This document shows, in pieces, positions 45,014 to 53,320 of a stretch of 64,000 nt of DNA (positions are counted from its first letter, which is position 1; every line of letters begins with the position of its first letter). Source of the DNA: Devosia sp. (GTDB lineage Bacteria > Pseudomonadota > Alphaproteobacteria > Rhizobiales > Devosiaceae); contig JADJPS010000004.1 in the NCBI GenBank assembly GCA_016713105.1, positions 186,001-250,000 on the forward strand, read 5' to 3'. The position numbers were made by a program, and so were the translations under genes. Below the pieces are notes generated by a model, which worked only from the letters and a program-made list of their open reading frames with translations, was not told where the DNA came from and made no database searches.

Positions 45014-46267
45014 ATGACCATCAGATTTGACCGGCGTTCCATGCTGAAGCTGGGCGGCGGCGCACTTGCCGCCTCGGCCCTGCTGCCCAGGACCGCATTC
45101 GCGCAGTCGACATCCATCAACTACTGGCACACCTTCACCAGCCAGTCCGAGCAGGCGGGCCTCGACAGCGTCATGGCGCTCTTCAAGGCGGCGCATCCGG
45201 ACATCAGCGTGACGCCGGAGAATATCCCGAACCCGGAATTCATGGCCAAGATCACCGCGGCAGTGGTGTCGGGCAGCCGTCCCAATGTGACCATGGTGTC
45301 GTCCGAGCGCTTCCGCGACCTGCTGGCCATGGGCGCACTGGTCGACATGACCGATCGCGTCGCGAGCTGGGAGCGCCGGTCGGACTTCGACAATTCCCGC
45401 TTCGACTCGATCAGCCTCGACGGCAAGGTCTACGGTGTGCCCGGCTTCGCCTTCGTGGACTGGATGTACTATCGCAAGGACTGGTTCGATGAAGCCGGCA
45501 TTGCCGTGCCGACGACCTGGGCCGAACTGCGCGACGCCGCGATCAAGCGGTCCGACCCCGCCAAGGGCCGTTATGGTTTTGGCCTGCGCGGCGGCCCCGG
45601 CGGCCAGAACATCATCATCAACATGATGGAGGCCTTCGGCTCGCCGGTGCTGCATGCCGATGGCTCGATCGGCCTCGACCGCGACAAGGCGATTGCTGCC
45701 GTCGACTTCTTTGCCGGCCTCCTGGTCAAGGATGGGGCGGCGCCGCCGAGCGCGGCCAATGACGGCTTCCGCCAGATCATCGAGGGTTTCCAGACCGGTC
45801 AGACGGCGATGATCTACCACCACACCGGCTCGTATCAGGACATCGCGTCCAAGCTGAAGCCGGGCGTCGAGTTCGGCACCATGGCGATCCCGGCCGGACC
45901 GGGAGCCCGCGTGGCGCGCCTCGCCTACGCCTACAACACCATTACCAAGGAGGAAGGCGCCGACGCCGCCTGGGAATGGATCAAGTTCTGGGGCGAGCCG
46001 GACGCAGCCGTCGCCTTCCTCGAGAAGACCGGTTATTTCCCGGCCTCCACCGTCGCGGCGCAGGACCAGCGCATCATCGGCAATCCGATGTACGCGGCGG
46101 CCGCCGACACGCTCGCCTTCGGTATTCCGCAGCCGAGCTTCCCAGGCGCGGCCGGTTGGGCGGAGAGCTCCGTGCTCCCCAACTTCCAGCGCGTGCTGAT
46201 CGGCGAGGCGACGGCCGAACAGGCAGTCGACGACATGATTGCCGGCCTGGCCGAGGCCATCGCCTGA
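45014..46267 (+). CDS. CUT1 ABC transporter sugar-binding protein (Tat signal)
   Basis: A 417-residue extracellular solute-binding protein of the type 1 family. The N-terminus DRRSMLKLGGGALAASALLPRTAFAQ has a twin-arginine signal and an AxA-type cleavage site, so export folded to the periplasm is likely. Family features are INYWHTFTSQSEQAGLDSVMALF and GVPTTWAELRDAA-like segments (AVPTTWAEL). A GGAGG site precedes the ATG. It is the first gene of a binding protein-permease-permease-ATPase-enolase operon and is followed by a hairpin. The substrate is probably a sugar or sugar acid; this is inference. Confidence 0.93.
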   Translation: MTIRFDRRSMLKLGGGALAASALLPRTAFAQSTSINYWHTFTSQSEQAGLDSVMALFKAAHPDISVTPENIPNPEFMAKITAAVVSGSRPNVTMVSSERFRDLLAMGALVDMTDRVASWERRSDFDNSRFDSISLDGKVYGVPGFAFVDWMYYRKDWFDEAGIAVPTTWAELRDAAIKRSDPAKGRYGFGLRGGPGGQNIIINMMEAFGSPVLHADGSIGLDRDKAIAAVDFFAGLLVKDGAAPPSAANDGFRQIIEGFQTGQTAMIYHHTGSYQDIASKLKPGVEFGTMAIPAGPGARVARLAYAYNTITKEEGADAAWEWIKFWGEPDAAVAFLEKTGYFPASTVAAQDQRIIGNPMYAAAADTLAFGIPQPSFPGAAGWAESSVLPNFQRVLIGEATAEQAVDDMIAGLAEAIA

Positions 46268-46274
46268 GTGACGC

Positions 46275-46301
46275 GGGCGGCCGGGCCCTGCCCGGTCGCC
46301 C
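46275..46301 (+). promoter_or_regulatory. Intra-operon hairpin after the CUT1 binding-protein gene
   Basis: GGGCGGCCGGG (46275-46285) pairs with CCCGGTCGCCC (46291-46301) around CCCTG, with one G-U pair. It starts 7 nt after the stop codon. It probably protects the upstream mRNA or lowers expression of the downstream permeases. Confidence 0.6.
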
Positions 46302-46337
46302 ATCCTTCGACACCCATTGTGCCACCCGGGAGGCCCG

Positions 46338-47285
46338 ATGAGCCGCGCCGCCTATCCGCCACCGCGCACGATCTGGGACGGCATCAACCCGATCCGCATG
46401 ATCGGCGAACTGTCGGAGACCAGGTACTGGATGTACCTGCTGCTGTTGCCGAGCGCGATGCTGATCACGGCGGTGGTGCTCTACCCGACCGTCTACGGGA
46501 TGCAGATGAGCTTCCGCGAGATGCGGCTCAATCGTCCCGACCTCGGCACCGACTGGGTGCTGTTCAAGCACTACGCGCGCATGCTGGCCGATCCGATCTT
46601 CTGGACGTCGCTGCGCAACACCGCCGTCTGGGTCACGTCCTCGATTGCACTCGAGTTCCTGATCGGCCTCATCGCGGCGCTGGCGCTGAACCGCAACCTG
46701 CCGGGCACCAAGCTCCTGGCGGTTCTGATCCTCCTGCCCTATTTCCTGCCCAACGTGGTCGCCGGCCACATGTGGGCGCTGATGCTTGACCCGCGCATGG
46801 GCGTGATCAACGACCTGCTGGTCAAGACCGGCCTGCTTGTCGGCTACAAGGCCTGGTTCGCTGATCCGGCGACGGCCATGGCGGCCGCCATCATCGTCGA
46901 GACCTGGCACAGCTTCCCGTTCTTCACGCTGCTGATCATGGCCGGCCTCAAGGGGATACCGGCCGATCTTTACAAAGCCGCCGACATCGACGGCGCCGGC
47001 GCCTTAGCACAATTGCGGCTGATCACGCTGCCGATGCTGAAGACCATCATCGCGGCGGCGGTGATCCTGCGCGTCATCGGGCTCGTCAATTCACCCGACC
47101 TGCTGCTCATCCTGACCAGCGGCGGGCCGGGACGCTCCACCCAGGTGCTGTCGCTCTATGCCTTCCAGATGGCCTACAAGGACTTCAACTTCGGCTACGC
47201 GGGCGCGCTCTCGGTGGTGATGTTCGTGCTGCTGATGCTGTTCGCCTGGGCCTATATCCGGCTCTCCAAGGTCAACCAGGACTAG
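46338..47285 (+). CDS. CUT1 ABC transporter permease (MalF/UgpA type)
   Basis: A 315-residue membrane protein with about six helices. Segments include YLLLLPSAMLITAVVLYPTVYG and LLAVLILLPYFLPNVVAGHMWALM. The EAA loop that contacts the ATPase is DLYKAADIDGAGALAQLRLITLPML. The start at 46338 has GGGAGG upstream and removes seven atypical residues. The second permease starts 4 nt after its stop. Confidence 0.95.
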   Translation: MSRAAYPPPRTIWDGINPIRMIGELSETRYWMYLLLLPSAMLITAVVLYPTVYGMQMSFREMRLNRPDLGTDWVLFKHYARMLADPIFWTSLRNTAVWVTSSIALEFLIGLIAALALNRNLPGTKLLAVLILLPYFLPNVVAGHMWALMLDPRMGVINDLLVKTGLLVGYKAWFADPATAMAAAIIVETWHSFPFFTLLIMAGLKGIPADLYKAADIDGAGALAQLRLITLPMLKTIIAAAVILRVIGLVNSPDLLLILTSGGPGRSTQVLSLYAFQMAYKDFNFGYAGALSVVMFVLLMLFAWAYIRLSKVNQD

Positions 47286-47289
47286 CACC

Positions 47290-48135
47290 ATGGCCCAGAC
47301 CCGCTCCGGTTCGAAATTGCTGTGGGACGTCATCAGCTATGCTGTCCTGGTCCTGCTCGCCCTCGTCTGCGTGTTCCCGATCATCTGGACCTTCCTCACC
47401 TCGATCAAGGTCGAGGAGGATATCGTCACCCGCGAGATGGTCTACTTCCCGACCCGCTTCACGTTCGACTGGTACGTGCGGTTGTGGTCGCAGTCCGGCT
47501 ATCCGGTGCTGGTGATGAACAGCCTGATGGTGACGAGCCTTACCGTGCTCATCTGCCTGTTGACTGGCACGATTGCCTCCTACGCGTTCTCCCGGTTCCA
47601 CTTCCCCGGGCGAACCCAGTTGATGCTGGGCTACCTCGTGGTGCGCATGTTTCCGGCAGTGTTGATGATCATTCCGCTGTTCATCGTCATGCGGCAGGTG
47701 GGGTTGCTCGACAGCACGCACGGCCTTGCCATCGCCTATACGAGTTTCCTGCTGCCGCTGTTCGTGTGGATGCTCAAAGGCTTCTTCGACGCGGCACCGA
47801 AGGAACTCGAGAGCGCGGCGCGCATCGACGGCTCGACCCGGCTTGGCGCCATGTTCCGCATCGTCATCCCGATTGCCCGCAACGGGCTGGTCGCCACCTG
47901 CGTGTTCGTCGCCATCGCCGCGTGGAACGAGTACCTGTTCGCCCTGATGCTCACCACCAGTCAGGGCTCGCGCACCTGGCCGGTCGGGCTGCAGCTGATG
48001 GTCGGCGAGTTCCAGCTGCCCTGGGGCATGCTGGCAGCGGGTGGCATGATCTCGATCCTGCCGGTGATCGTGCTGTTCGCCATCGTGCAGCGCGTCATGG
48101 TTGCCGGCATCACCGCCGGCGCAGTCAAGGGTTAG
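47290..48135 (+). CDS. CUT1 ABC transporter permease (MalG/UgpE type)
   Basis: A 281-residue partner permease. It has six predicted helices starting with YAVLVLLALVCVFPIIWTFLTSI. The EAA motif is ELESAARIDGSTRLGAMFRIVIP. The final part is LPVIVLFAIVQRVMVAGITAGAVKG, the typical MalG-like end. The ATPase gene starts 6 nt downstream. Confidence 0.95.
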   Translation: MAQTRSGSKLLWDVISYAVLVLLALVCVFPIIWTFLTSIKVEEDIVTREMVYFPTRFTFDWYVRLWSQSGYPVLVMNSLMVTSLTVLICLLTGTIASYAFSRFHFPGRTQLMLGYLVVRMFPAVLMIIPLFIVMRQVGLLDSTHGLAIAYTSFLLPLFVWMLKGFFDAAPKELESAARIDGSTRLGAMFRIVIPIARNGLVATCVFVAIAAWNEYLFALMLTTSQGSRTWPVGLQLMVGEFQLPWGMLAAGGMISILPVIVLFAIVQRVMVAGITAGAVKG

Positions 48136-48141
48136 CAGCCG

Positions 48142-49218
48142 ATGGCCACACTCTCCATCAAGGGCGTCAGGAAGAGCTTCGGCTCGGTCGAGGTGCTCAA
48201 GAACATCGACATCGATCTGGAGGATGGCGGCTTCCTCGTCCTGCTCGGTCCGTCCGGTTGCGGCAAGTCCACGCTGCTGTCGATCATCGCCGGGCTCGAG
48301 AGCAGTTCAGGCGGGGACATCGTCATCGGGGAGCGCAACGTCAACGACGTGCATCCCAAGGACCGCAACATCGCCATGGTGTTCCAGTCCTACGCGCTCT
48401 ACCCCACCATGTCGGTGCGCCGCAACATTGGCTTCGGCCTCGAGATGCGCAAGGTCGACCCGCAGACGCGCGAGAGCGAGGTGAACAAGGCTGCCGAGAT
48501 GCTGCAGATCGAGCACCTGCTCGATCGCAAGCCCGGGCAGTTGTCGGGCGGGCAGCGCCAGCGGGTGGCCATGGGACGCGCCATCGTGCGCGATCCCGAT
48601 CTCTTCCTGTTCGATGAGCCGCTCAGCAATCTCGATGCCAAGCTGCGGGTCGAGATGCGCACCGAGATCAAGCGACTGCACGACCGGCTGGGGACGACGG
48701 TGGTCTATGTCACGCACGACCAGATCGAGGCGATGACGCTGGGCACGCGGGTCGCGGTCATGAAGGGCGGCGTCATCCAGCAGCTGGCCGAACCGCAGAC
48801 CATCTACGAGAAGCCGGCCAACATGTTCGTCGCCGGCTTCATCGGCTCGCCGACCATGAACTTCCTTGCTGGTCGGCTCGAGCGGGCTGACGGCGGGCTG
48901 GTCCTCAGTCATGGGGATGCGGCGCTGCCGCTCACCGAACTGACGCAGGACGCCGGCGCCTATGTCGGCAAGCAGGTCGTCGCCGGCATCCGCCCCGAAA
49001 CCCTCCATCCGGGGTCGGGGGGCAGCACTCTGACCGGCACGGTCGACGTGGTCGAACCCACCGGGCCGGACACCATGGTCATCCTCAATGTCGGCGGACA
49101 GATGCTCACCGCTCGCGTCGGATCGCGCGATCGACCGAAGCTGGGCGAGGCGATGACCCTCAGCGTCGACACCGCCGCCATCAATCTGTTCGATCCCGAC
49201 AGCGGCGACCGCATCTAG
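48142..49218 (+). CDS. CUT1 ABC transporter ATPase (UgpC/MsmK/MalK type)
   Basis: A 358-residue ATPase. Walker A is GPSGCGKSTLLSIIAGLE, the signature is LSGGQRQRVAMGRAIVRDPDLFLFDEP (Walker B and D loop), and the switch His is in VYVTHDQIEAM. The C-terminal TOBE/OB domain (from about residue 240) may allow shared use with several CUT1 systems. It is followed after 26 nt by enolase gene 3. Confidence 0.96.
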   Translation: MATLSIKGVRKSFGSVEVLKNIDIDLEDGGFLVLLGPSGCGKSTLLSIIAGLESSSGGDIVIGERNVNDVHPKDRNIAMVFQSYALYPTMSVRRNIGFGLEMRKVDPQTRESEVNKAAEMLQIEHLLDRKPGQLSGGQRQRVAMGRAIVRDPDLFLFDEPLSNLDAKLRVEMRTEIKRLHDRLGTTVVYVTHDQIEAMTLGTRVAVMKGGVIQQLAEPQTIYEKPANMFVAGFIGSPTMNFLAGRLERADGGLVLSHGDAALPLTELTQDAGAYVGKQVVAGIRPETLHPGSGGSTLTGTVDVVEPTGPDTMVILNVGGQMLTARVGSRDRPKLGEAMTLSVDTAAINLFDPDSGDRI

Positions 49219-49244
49219 GCACTCCACACCCGCAAGGCAGACCG

Positions 49245-50414
49245 ATGAAAGACCTTCGCATCAGGCGGCTCACCGTCCACGAGTACAAGTGGACACAGCG
49301 CGAGCTCGGCTTCGACTACAATGGCTTCAACCACGTCTACCTGAAGGGTGGCGCGGTGCCGCGCACCGACTACGTGTTCACCATCGAGACGGAAGCCGGC
49401 ATCACCGGCGAGTATGCTGGCGGCGTCGGGGTCTCCTATGCCCAGGTGGCGATGGCGGCCCAGTACCTGATCGGCAAGAATGCGCTCGAGCGCGAGAAGA
49501 TCTGGAACGACCTCAAGCGCGCCCTGCGCAAGCACGACAAGTTCGGCATGGGTCCGATCGATATGGCGCTGTGGGATATCGCCGGTAAGGTCTATGGCGT
49601 GCCGGTCTACGAGCTGCTCGGCGGCTATCGCAAGAAGCTGCCGGCCTATGCCTCCACCTATCATGGCGACGAGAACGGCGGTCTCGACAGCCCCGAGGCC
49701 TTCGGCGACTTCGCCTTGCAGTGCCGGGAGATGGGCTATCCGGCCTTCAAGATCCACGGCTGGGGGAACGGCCCGGTCGAGCGTGAGGTGGCCACGGTGC
49801 TCGCGACCCGCAGGGCGGTAGGCGCCGGGATGGACCTGATGATCGATCCGGGCTGCGAGTACCAGAACTGGAGCGATGCCCTGAAGGTCGGCAAGGCCTG
49901 CGACGAGGCCAACTACTTCTGGTACGAGGACCCGTACAAGGATGGCGGCCTGTCCGCCTACGCCCACAAGAAGCTCAAGCAGTTCATCAAGACGCCGATC
50001 CTGCTCGGCGAGCACGTGCGCGGCATTGAGCTCAGGGTCGACCAGCTCATCGCCGAGGGCACCGACTATGTGCGCGCCGACACCGACTACGACGGCGGCA
50101 TCACCGGCGTCATGAAGCTGGCCCATGTGGCCGAAGGCTTCGGCATCGACGTCGAGATCCATGCGCCGGGCCATGCGCCGCGCCACTGCATGGCGGCGAT
50201 CCGCAACACCAACTACTACGAACTGGGCCTCGTTCATCCAAAGGTGCCGGGTTGGAAGTCGCAGAACCGCATCCACGCCGACGGCTATTCCGACGACCTC
50301 GACGCGGTCGACGCCGATGGCTGCGTCGATGTGCCGGAGGGGCCGGGGCTGGGGGCCGTCATCAACTGGGACTGGCTGAAGACCGTCGAGACGGGCAAGG
50401 CGGTCTACGAGTAG
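49245..50414 (+). CDS. Enolase-superfamily protein, mandelate racemase type (3)
   Basis: A 389-residue enzyme in the transporter operon. GPIDMALWDIAGKVYGVPVYELLGGYRKKLPAYAST is the conserved capping/barrel entry. The barrel has FKIHGWG in place of the usual KxK, MIDPGCEYQNW (Asp then Glu), WYEDPYKDGG (Glu) and LLGEHVRG (Glu). The C-terminal IHAPGHAPRH has several His residues where the catalytic base may lie. The KIH form sets it apart from the other two enolase genes. Its place directly behind the ATPase suggests it acts on the transported compound. Confidence 0.88.
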   Translation: MKDLRIRRLTVHEYKWTQRELGFDYNGFNHVYLKGGAVPRTDYVFTIETEAGITGEYAGGVGVSYAQVAMAAQYLIGKNALEREKIWNDLKRALRKHDKFGMGPIDMALWDIAGKVYGVPVYELLGGYRKKLPAYASTYHGDENGGLDSPEAFGDFALQCREMGYPAFKIHGWGNGPVEREVATVLATRRAVGAGMDLMIDPGCEYQNWSDALKVGKACDEANYFWYEDPYKDGGLSAYAHKKLKQFIKTPILLGEHVRGIELRVDQLIAEGTDYVRADTDYDGGITGVMKLAHVAEGFGIDVEIHAPGHAPRHCMAAIRNTNYYELGLVHPKVPGWKSQNRIHADGYSDDLDAVDADGCVDVPEGPGLGAVINWDWLKTVETGKAVYE

Positions 50415-50431
50415 CGGCCCTGTCCCACCCG

Positions 50432-52315
50432 ATGAGCATCCCCACCATCACCATCGACACGATTGCGCCGATCCCCCGTTGGGCCCTGCTCGAACGGCAG
50501 ATCTTTTCAACCCTCGACCAGGCGGCGATCGAGTTCGCCGACCGCTACACCCGGTCGGACGGCACGCTGATCTGGCGCGACCGCTGGCCCGGCATGGATG
50601 GCTCGGACGACCCCTACGAGGGGTTCATGAACATGCCGCTGTTCTACGCGCTGGGCGGCAGCGAGGAGGTCTATCGCCGCTCCCGCACCATCTGGGACGG
50701 CATCACCTGGCAGTGGACCGAGTACGGCCAGATCCATCGCGAGTACGACGCCTACTACGACTGGATGCACCACGGCGAGAGCAACCTGTTCTTCTACTTC
50801 TTCGGGCTTGCCGATCCGACGGTGCTCAAGGACCGCCAGCGCACCCGGCGCTTTGCCGGCTTTTACAATGGCGAGGACGGCGAGGCGCAGAACTGGGACG
50901 CCGCGCGCCGGCTGATCCGCTCTCCCATCACCGGCAGCCGCGGTCCGCGGTTCGTCCAGACGGCGGAGGACTGGTCGACACACCGCGAAATTCTCGACAA
51001 CTACCTGCCCCCCTTCGAGGACCTGCCGGGGATCGACCGCTACGGCAACCGCACGCCGTGGTCGGAGGATGCCACCTATGCCGAGATCCTGAAGCGCATC
51101 AACGCGCGACAGTCACGCGGCGACGTGCCGCTCAATCTCGGCGCGACATCGCTGATGACCCACGCCTTCCTGTACACCGGGGAGGAGCAGTACCGTGCGT
51201 GGGTGCTCGACTATCTCGACGCCTGGCGCGAACGCACGGCCCGCAATGGTGGCATCACCCCGGACAATGTGGGGCTCTCCGGCGAGATCGGCGAATACAA
51301 TGACGGCAAGTGGTGGGGCGGCTACTACGGGTGGCGCTGGCCGCACGGGTCGTTCTCGCTGCTCGAGCCGCTCTGTGTCGGGGCCACCAACGCCGCGCTG
51401 CTGACCGGCGACATGAGCCATCTCGATCTGCCGCGCTCGCAACTCGACATGCTCTGGGCGCTGCGCCGCGACGAAGGCGGCCGCAGCCTCGTTCCCAACC
51501 GCCACTATGACGAGGGCTGGCGCGACTTCCGACCCATGCACCCGATGTACGCGGTGTACCTGTGGAACCTCTCGATGGCGGAGGAGGATGCCGAACGGGC
51601 CGAGCGCGGCTGGACGGGCGAACTGTTCGACACGGTCAACCCAGCCTACCACGGCTATGGCGCCAGCAATGGCGGGCACATGGGCTTCAACGGCAACACC
51701 GCGCAGTGGTTCCGCTACATGCGCGGCCACTATCCCGGCTACCCCGAGGCGCTGCTCGAAGCCAATCTCGAAACCATCGCCCGCCAGATTGCCACCTACC
51801 GGCTGCCGGAGAACGATCCCGAGACCATGGATCACTACCGGGAATCGATGACCATCCACATGTGGCAGCAATTGACCCCGATGGTCATCGAGGGGCTGGC
51901 GCAACTCACCCTGGGCGGTCCCATGCACGTCTACCATGGCGGCCTGCAGCAGGCGCGCCTGCGCTATTTCGATGCCGCCGGGCAGCGCCCGGGGCTGCCG
52001 CCGGGTGTCGCGGCGCTGGTCGAGGCGCTGCGCGACGATGGCGCCACGGTGACGCTGGCCAACACCGACCTGCTCGCCCGGCGCACGCTTGTCATTCAGG
52101 CCGGAGTCTTCGGCGAGCACGACTTCACCGACGTGCGAATCGACGATGGCGGGACGCTCCCCGTCACCGGCCGCTGGCTGCGCGTCGTGCTGCAACCGGG
52201 AACCGCGGCCAGGCTGACGCTCGGCATGCATCGCTTCGCCAATCGGCCCTCGTACGATACGCCCTGGCAGGCGGCCGCCGGTGCCGTCGAAATGCTGGCC
52301 GGGCGCAACGGCTGA
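50432..52315 (+). CDS. Uncharacterised 627-residue cytosolic protein, probably an alpha/alpha-toroid enzyme
   Basis: No family is recognised with confidence. The first 520 residues are rich in Trp, Tyr, His and Asp. Repeated helix-like blocks occur (EYGQIHREYDAYYDWMHHGESNLFFYFFGLADP, YRAWVLDYLDAWRERTARNGG, GKWWGGYYGWRWPHGSFSLLEPL), as in alpha/alpha-barrel glycoside hydrolases or lyases. The last 90 residues look like a small beta domain (VTLANTDLLARRTLVIQAGVFG to RWLRVVLQPGTAARLTLGM). There is no signal peptide, so it is cytoplasmic. The start at 50432 is 17 nt after enolase gene 3, so it is part of the same operon. It may remove a sugar or acid from an imported compound. Confidence 0.8.
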   Translation: MSIPTITIDTIAPIPRWALLERQIFSTLDQAAIEFADRYTRSDGTLIWRDRWPGMDGSDDPYEGFMNMPLFYALGGSEEVYRRSRTIWDGITWQWTEYGQIHREYDAYYDWMHHGESNLFFYFFGLADPTVLKDRQRTRRFAGFYNGEDGEAQNWDAARRLIRSPITGSRGPRFVQTAEDWSTHREILDNYLPPFEDLPGIDRYGNRTPWSEDATYAEILKRINARQSRGDVPLNLGATSLMTHAFLYTGEEQYRAWVLDYLDAWRERTARNGGITPDNVGLSGEIGEYNDGKWWGGYYGWRWPHGSFSLLEPLCVGATNAALLTGDMSHLDLPRSQLDMLWALRRDEGGRSLVPNRHYDEGWRDFRPMHPMYAVYLWNLSMAEEDAERAERGWTGELFDTVNPAYHGYGASNGGHMGFNGNTAQWFRYMRGHYPGYPEALLEANLETIARQIATYRLPENDPETMDHYRESMTIHMWQQLTPMVIEGLAQLTLGGPMHVYHGGLQQARLRYFDAAGQRPGLPPGVAALVEALRDDGATVTLANTDLLARRTLVIQAGVFGEHDFTDVRIDDGGTLPVTGRWLRVVLQPGTAARLTLGMHRFANRPSYDTPWQAAAGAVEMLAGRNG

Positions 52316-52333
52316 AGCGGCACGCCCGGTTGG

Positions 52334-53320
52334 TCAGCCCCCCTGCTGCGGGCCGGCGCGGGCGATCTCGCCGATGCGGCGCCGGGCTCTGAACACCCCC
52401 CATTGCTGGTCGATCAGCACGCCGATCAGGATGACCCCGCCCATCACCGCGAAGTTCAGCGAGGAGGGGATGCCGAGCAGGTTCACGAGGTTCTGCAGTT
52501 CCTGCAGCAGCACCGTACCGAGGACCACCCCGACGATCGAGCCTTCGCCGCCCCGCAGCGAGAACCCCCCGAGTACAGCCGCGGCAATCGCATAGAGTTC
52601 GTAGAAATTGCCCTGCGAGGACGGCTGCACCGAGCGGGTGTACATGGCGAAGAAGATGGCAGCGAGGGCCGTGAGCCCGGCGCAGATCACATAGGCCGCC
52701 GTCACCACCATGCCGGTGCGGATTCCGGAGAATCGGGCCGCCTCCTCGTTCTTGCCTATGGCGAACAGGTAGCGCCCGAACACCGAGCGGTGCAGGGTGA
52801 ACCAGGCGATGACCGCGACGATGGCCAGCACGAACACCGACACCGGCACCCCGCCGATGCGGGCGACGAAGAAGTCGAGACCGGGATATTCCGAGCCGAA
52901 CGGAAAGCCTGCGGTCGCATCGGCGGTGTACCCGCGGGCGACGCCGCGGTAGATCAGCAGGCCGCACAGGGTGACCACGAAAGGCTGCATCTTCAGCCGG
53001 GTGATCAGCAGCCCATGGATCAGCCCCAGGAGCAGTCCGAGCGCGATGACGATGGCCATGGCGATCGGCCACGGCACCCCCTTGCTGCCCACCAGATCGA
53101 CGAACAGCACGCCGAGGAGCGCGATGATCGAGCCGACCGACAGCTCGATGCCGCCGGTGATGATCACGAAGCCCTGCCCGATCGCGAACAGCCCGAACAG
53201 GCCGATCAGGTTGGCGGTGTTGGCGAGGTTGTTAGGACTGAGGAACAGTGGATTGCGCAGGTAGACGACGAGGCCCACCACCACGATGAGAACCAGCAGG
53301 CCCAGGTCTTTCTTGTTCAT
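52334..53320 (-). CDS. CUT2 ABC transporter permease, system A (RbsC type)
   Basis: A 328-residue permease with 8-10 helices. The RbsC-type motif GFVIITGGIELSVGSIIALLGV marks the family, with LLIYRGVARGYT and AIAAAVLGGFSLRGGEGSIVGVVLG further on. It starts 4 nt inside the end of the ATPase gene (ATGA-type overlap) and forms the binding protein-ATPase-permease operon on the minus strand. It converges with the 627-residue gene. Confidence 0.94.
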   Translation of the reverse strand: MNKKDLGLLVLIVVVGLVVYLRNPLFLSPNNLANTANLIGLFGLFAIGQGFVIITGGIELSVGSIIALLGVLFVDLVGSKGVPWPIAMAIVIALGLLLGLIHGLLITRLKMQPFVVTLCGLLIYRGVARGYTADATAGFPFGSEYPGLDFFVARIGGVPVSVFVLAIVAVIAWFTLHRSVFGRYLFAIGKNEEAARFSGIRTGMVVTAAYVICAGLTALAAIFFAMYTRSVQPSSQGNFYELYAIAAAVLGGFSLRGGEGSIVGVVLGTVLLQELQNLVNLLGIPSSLNFAVMGGVILIGVLIDQQWGVFRARRRIGEIARAGPQQGG

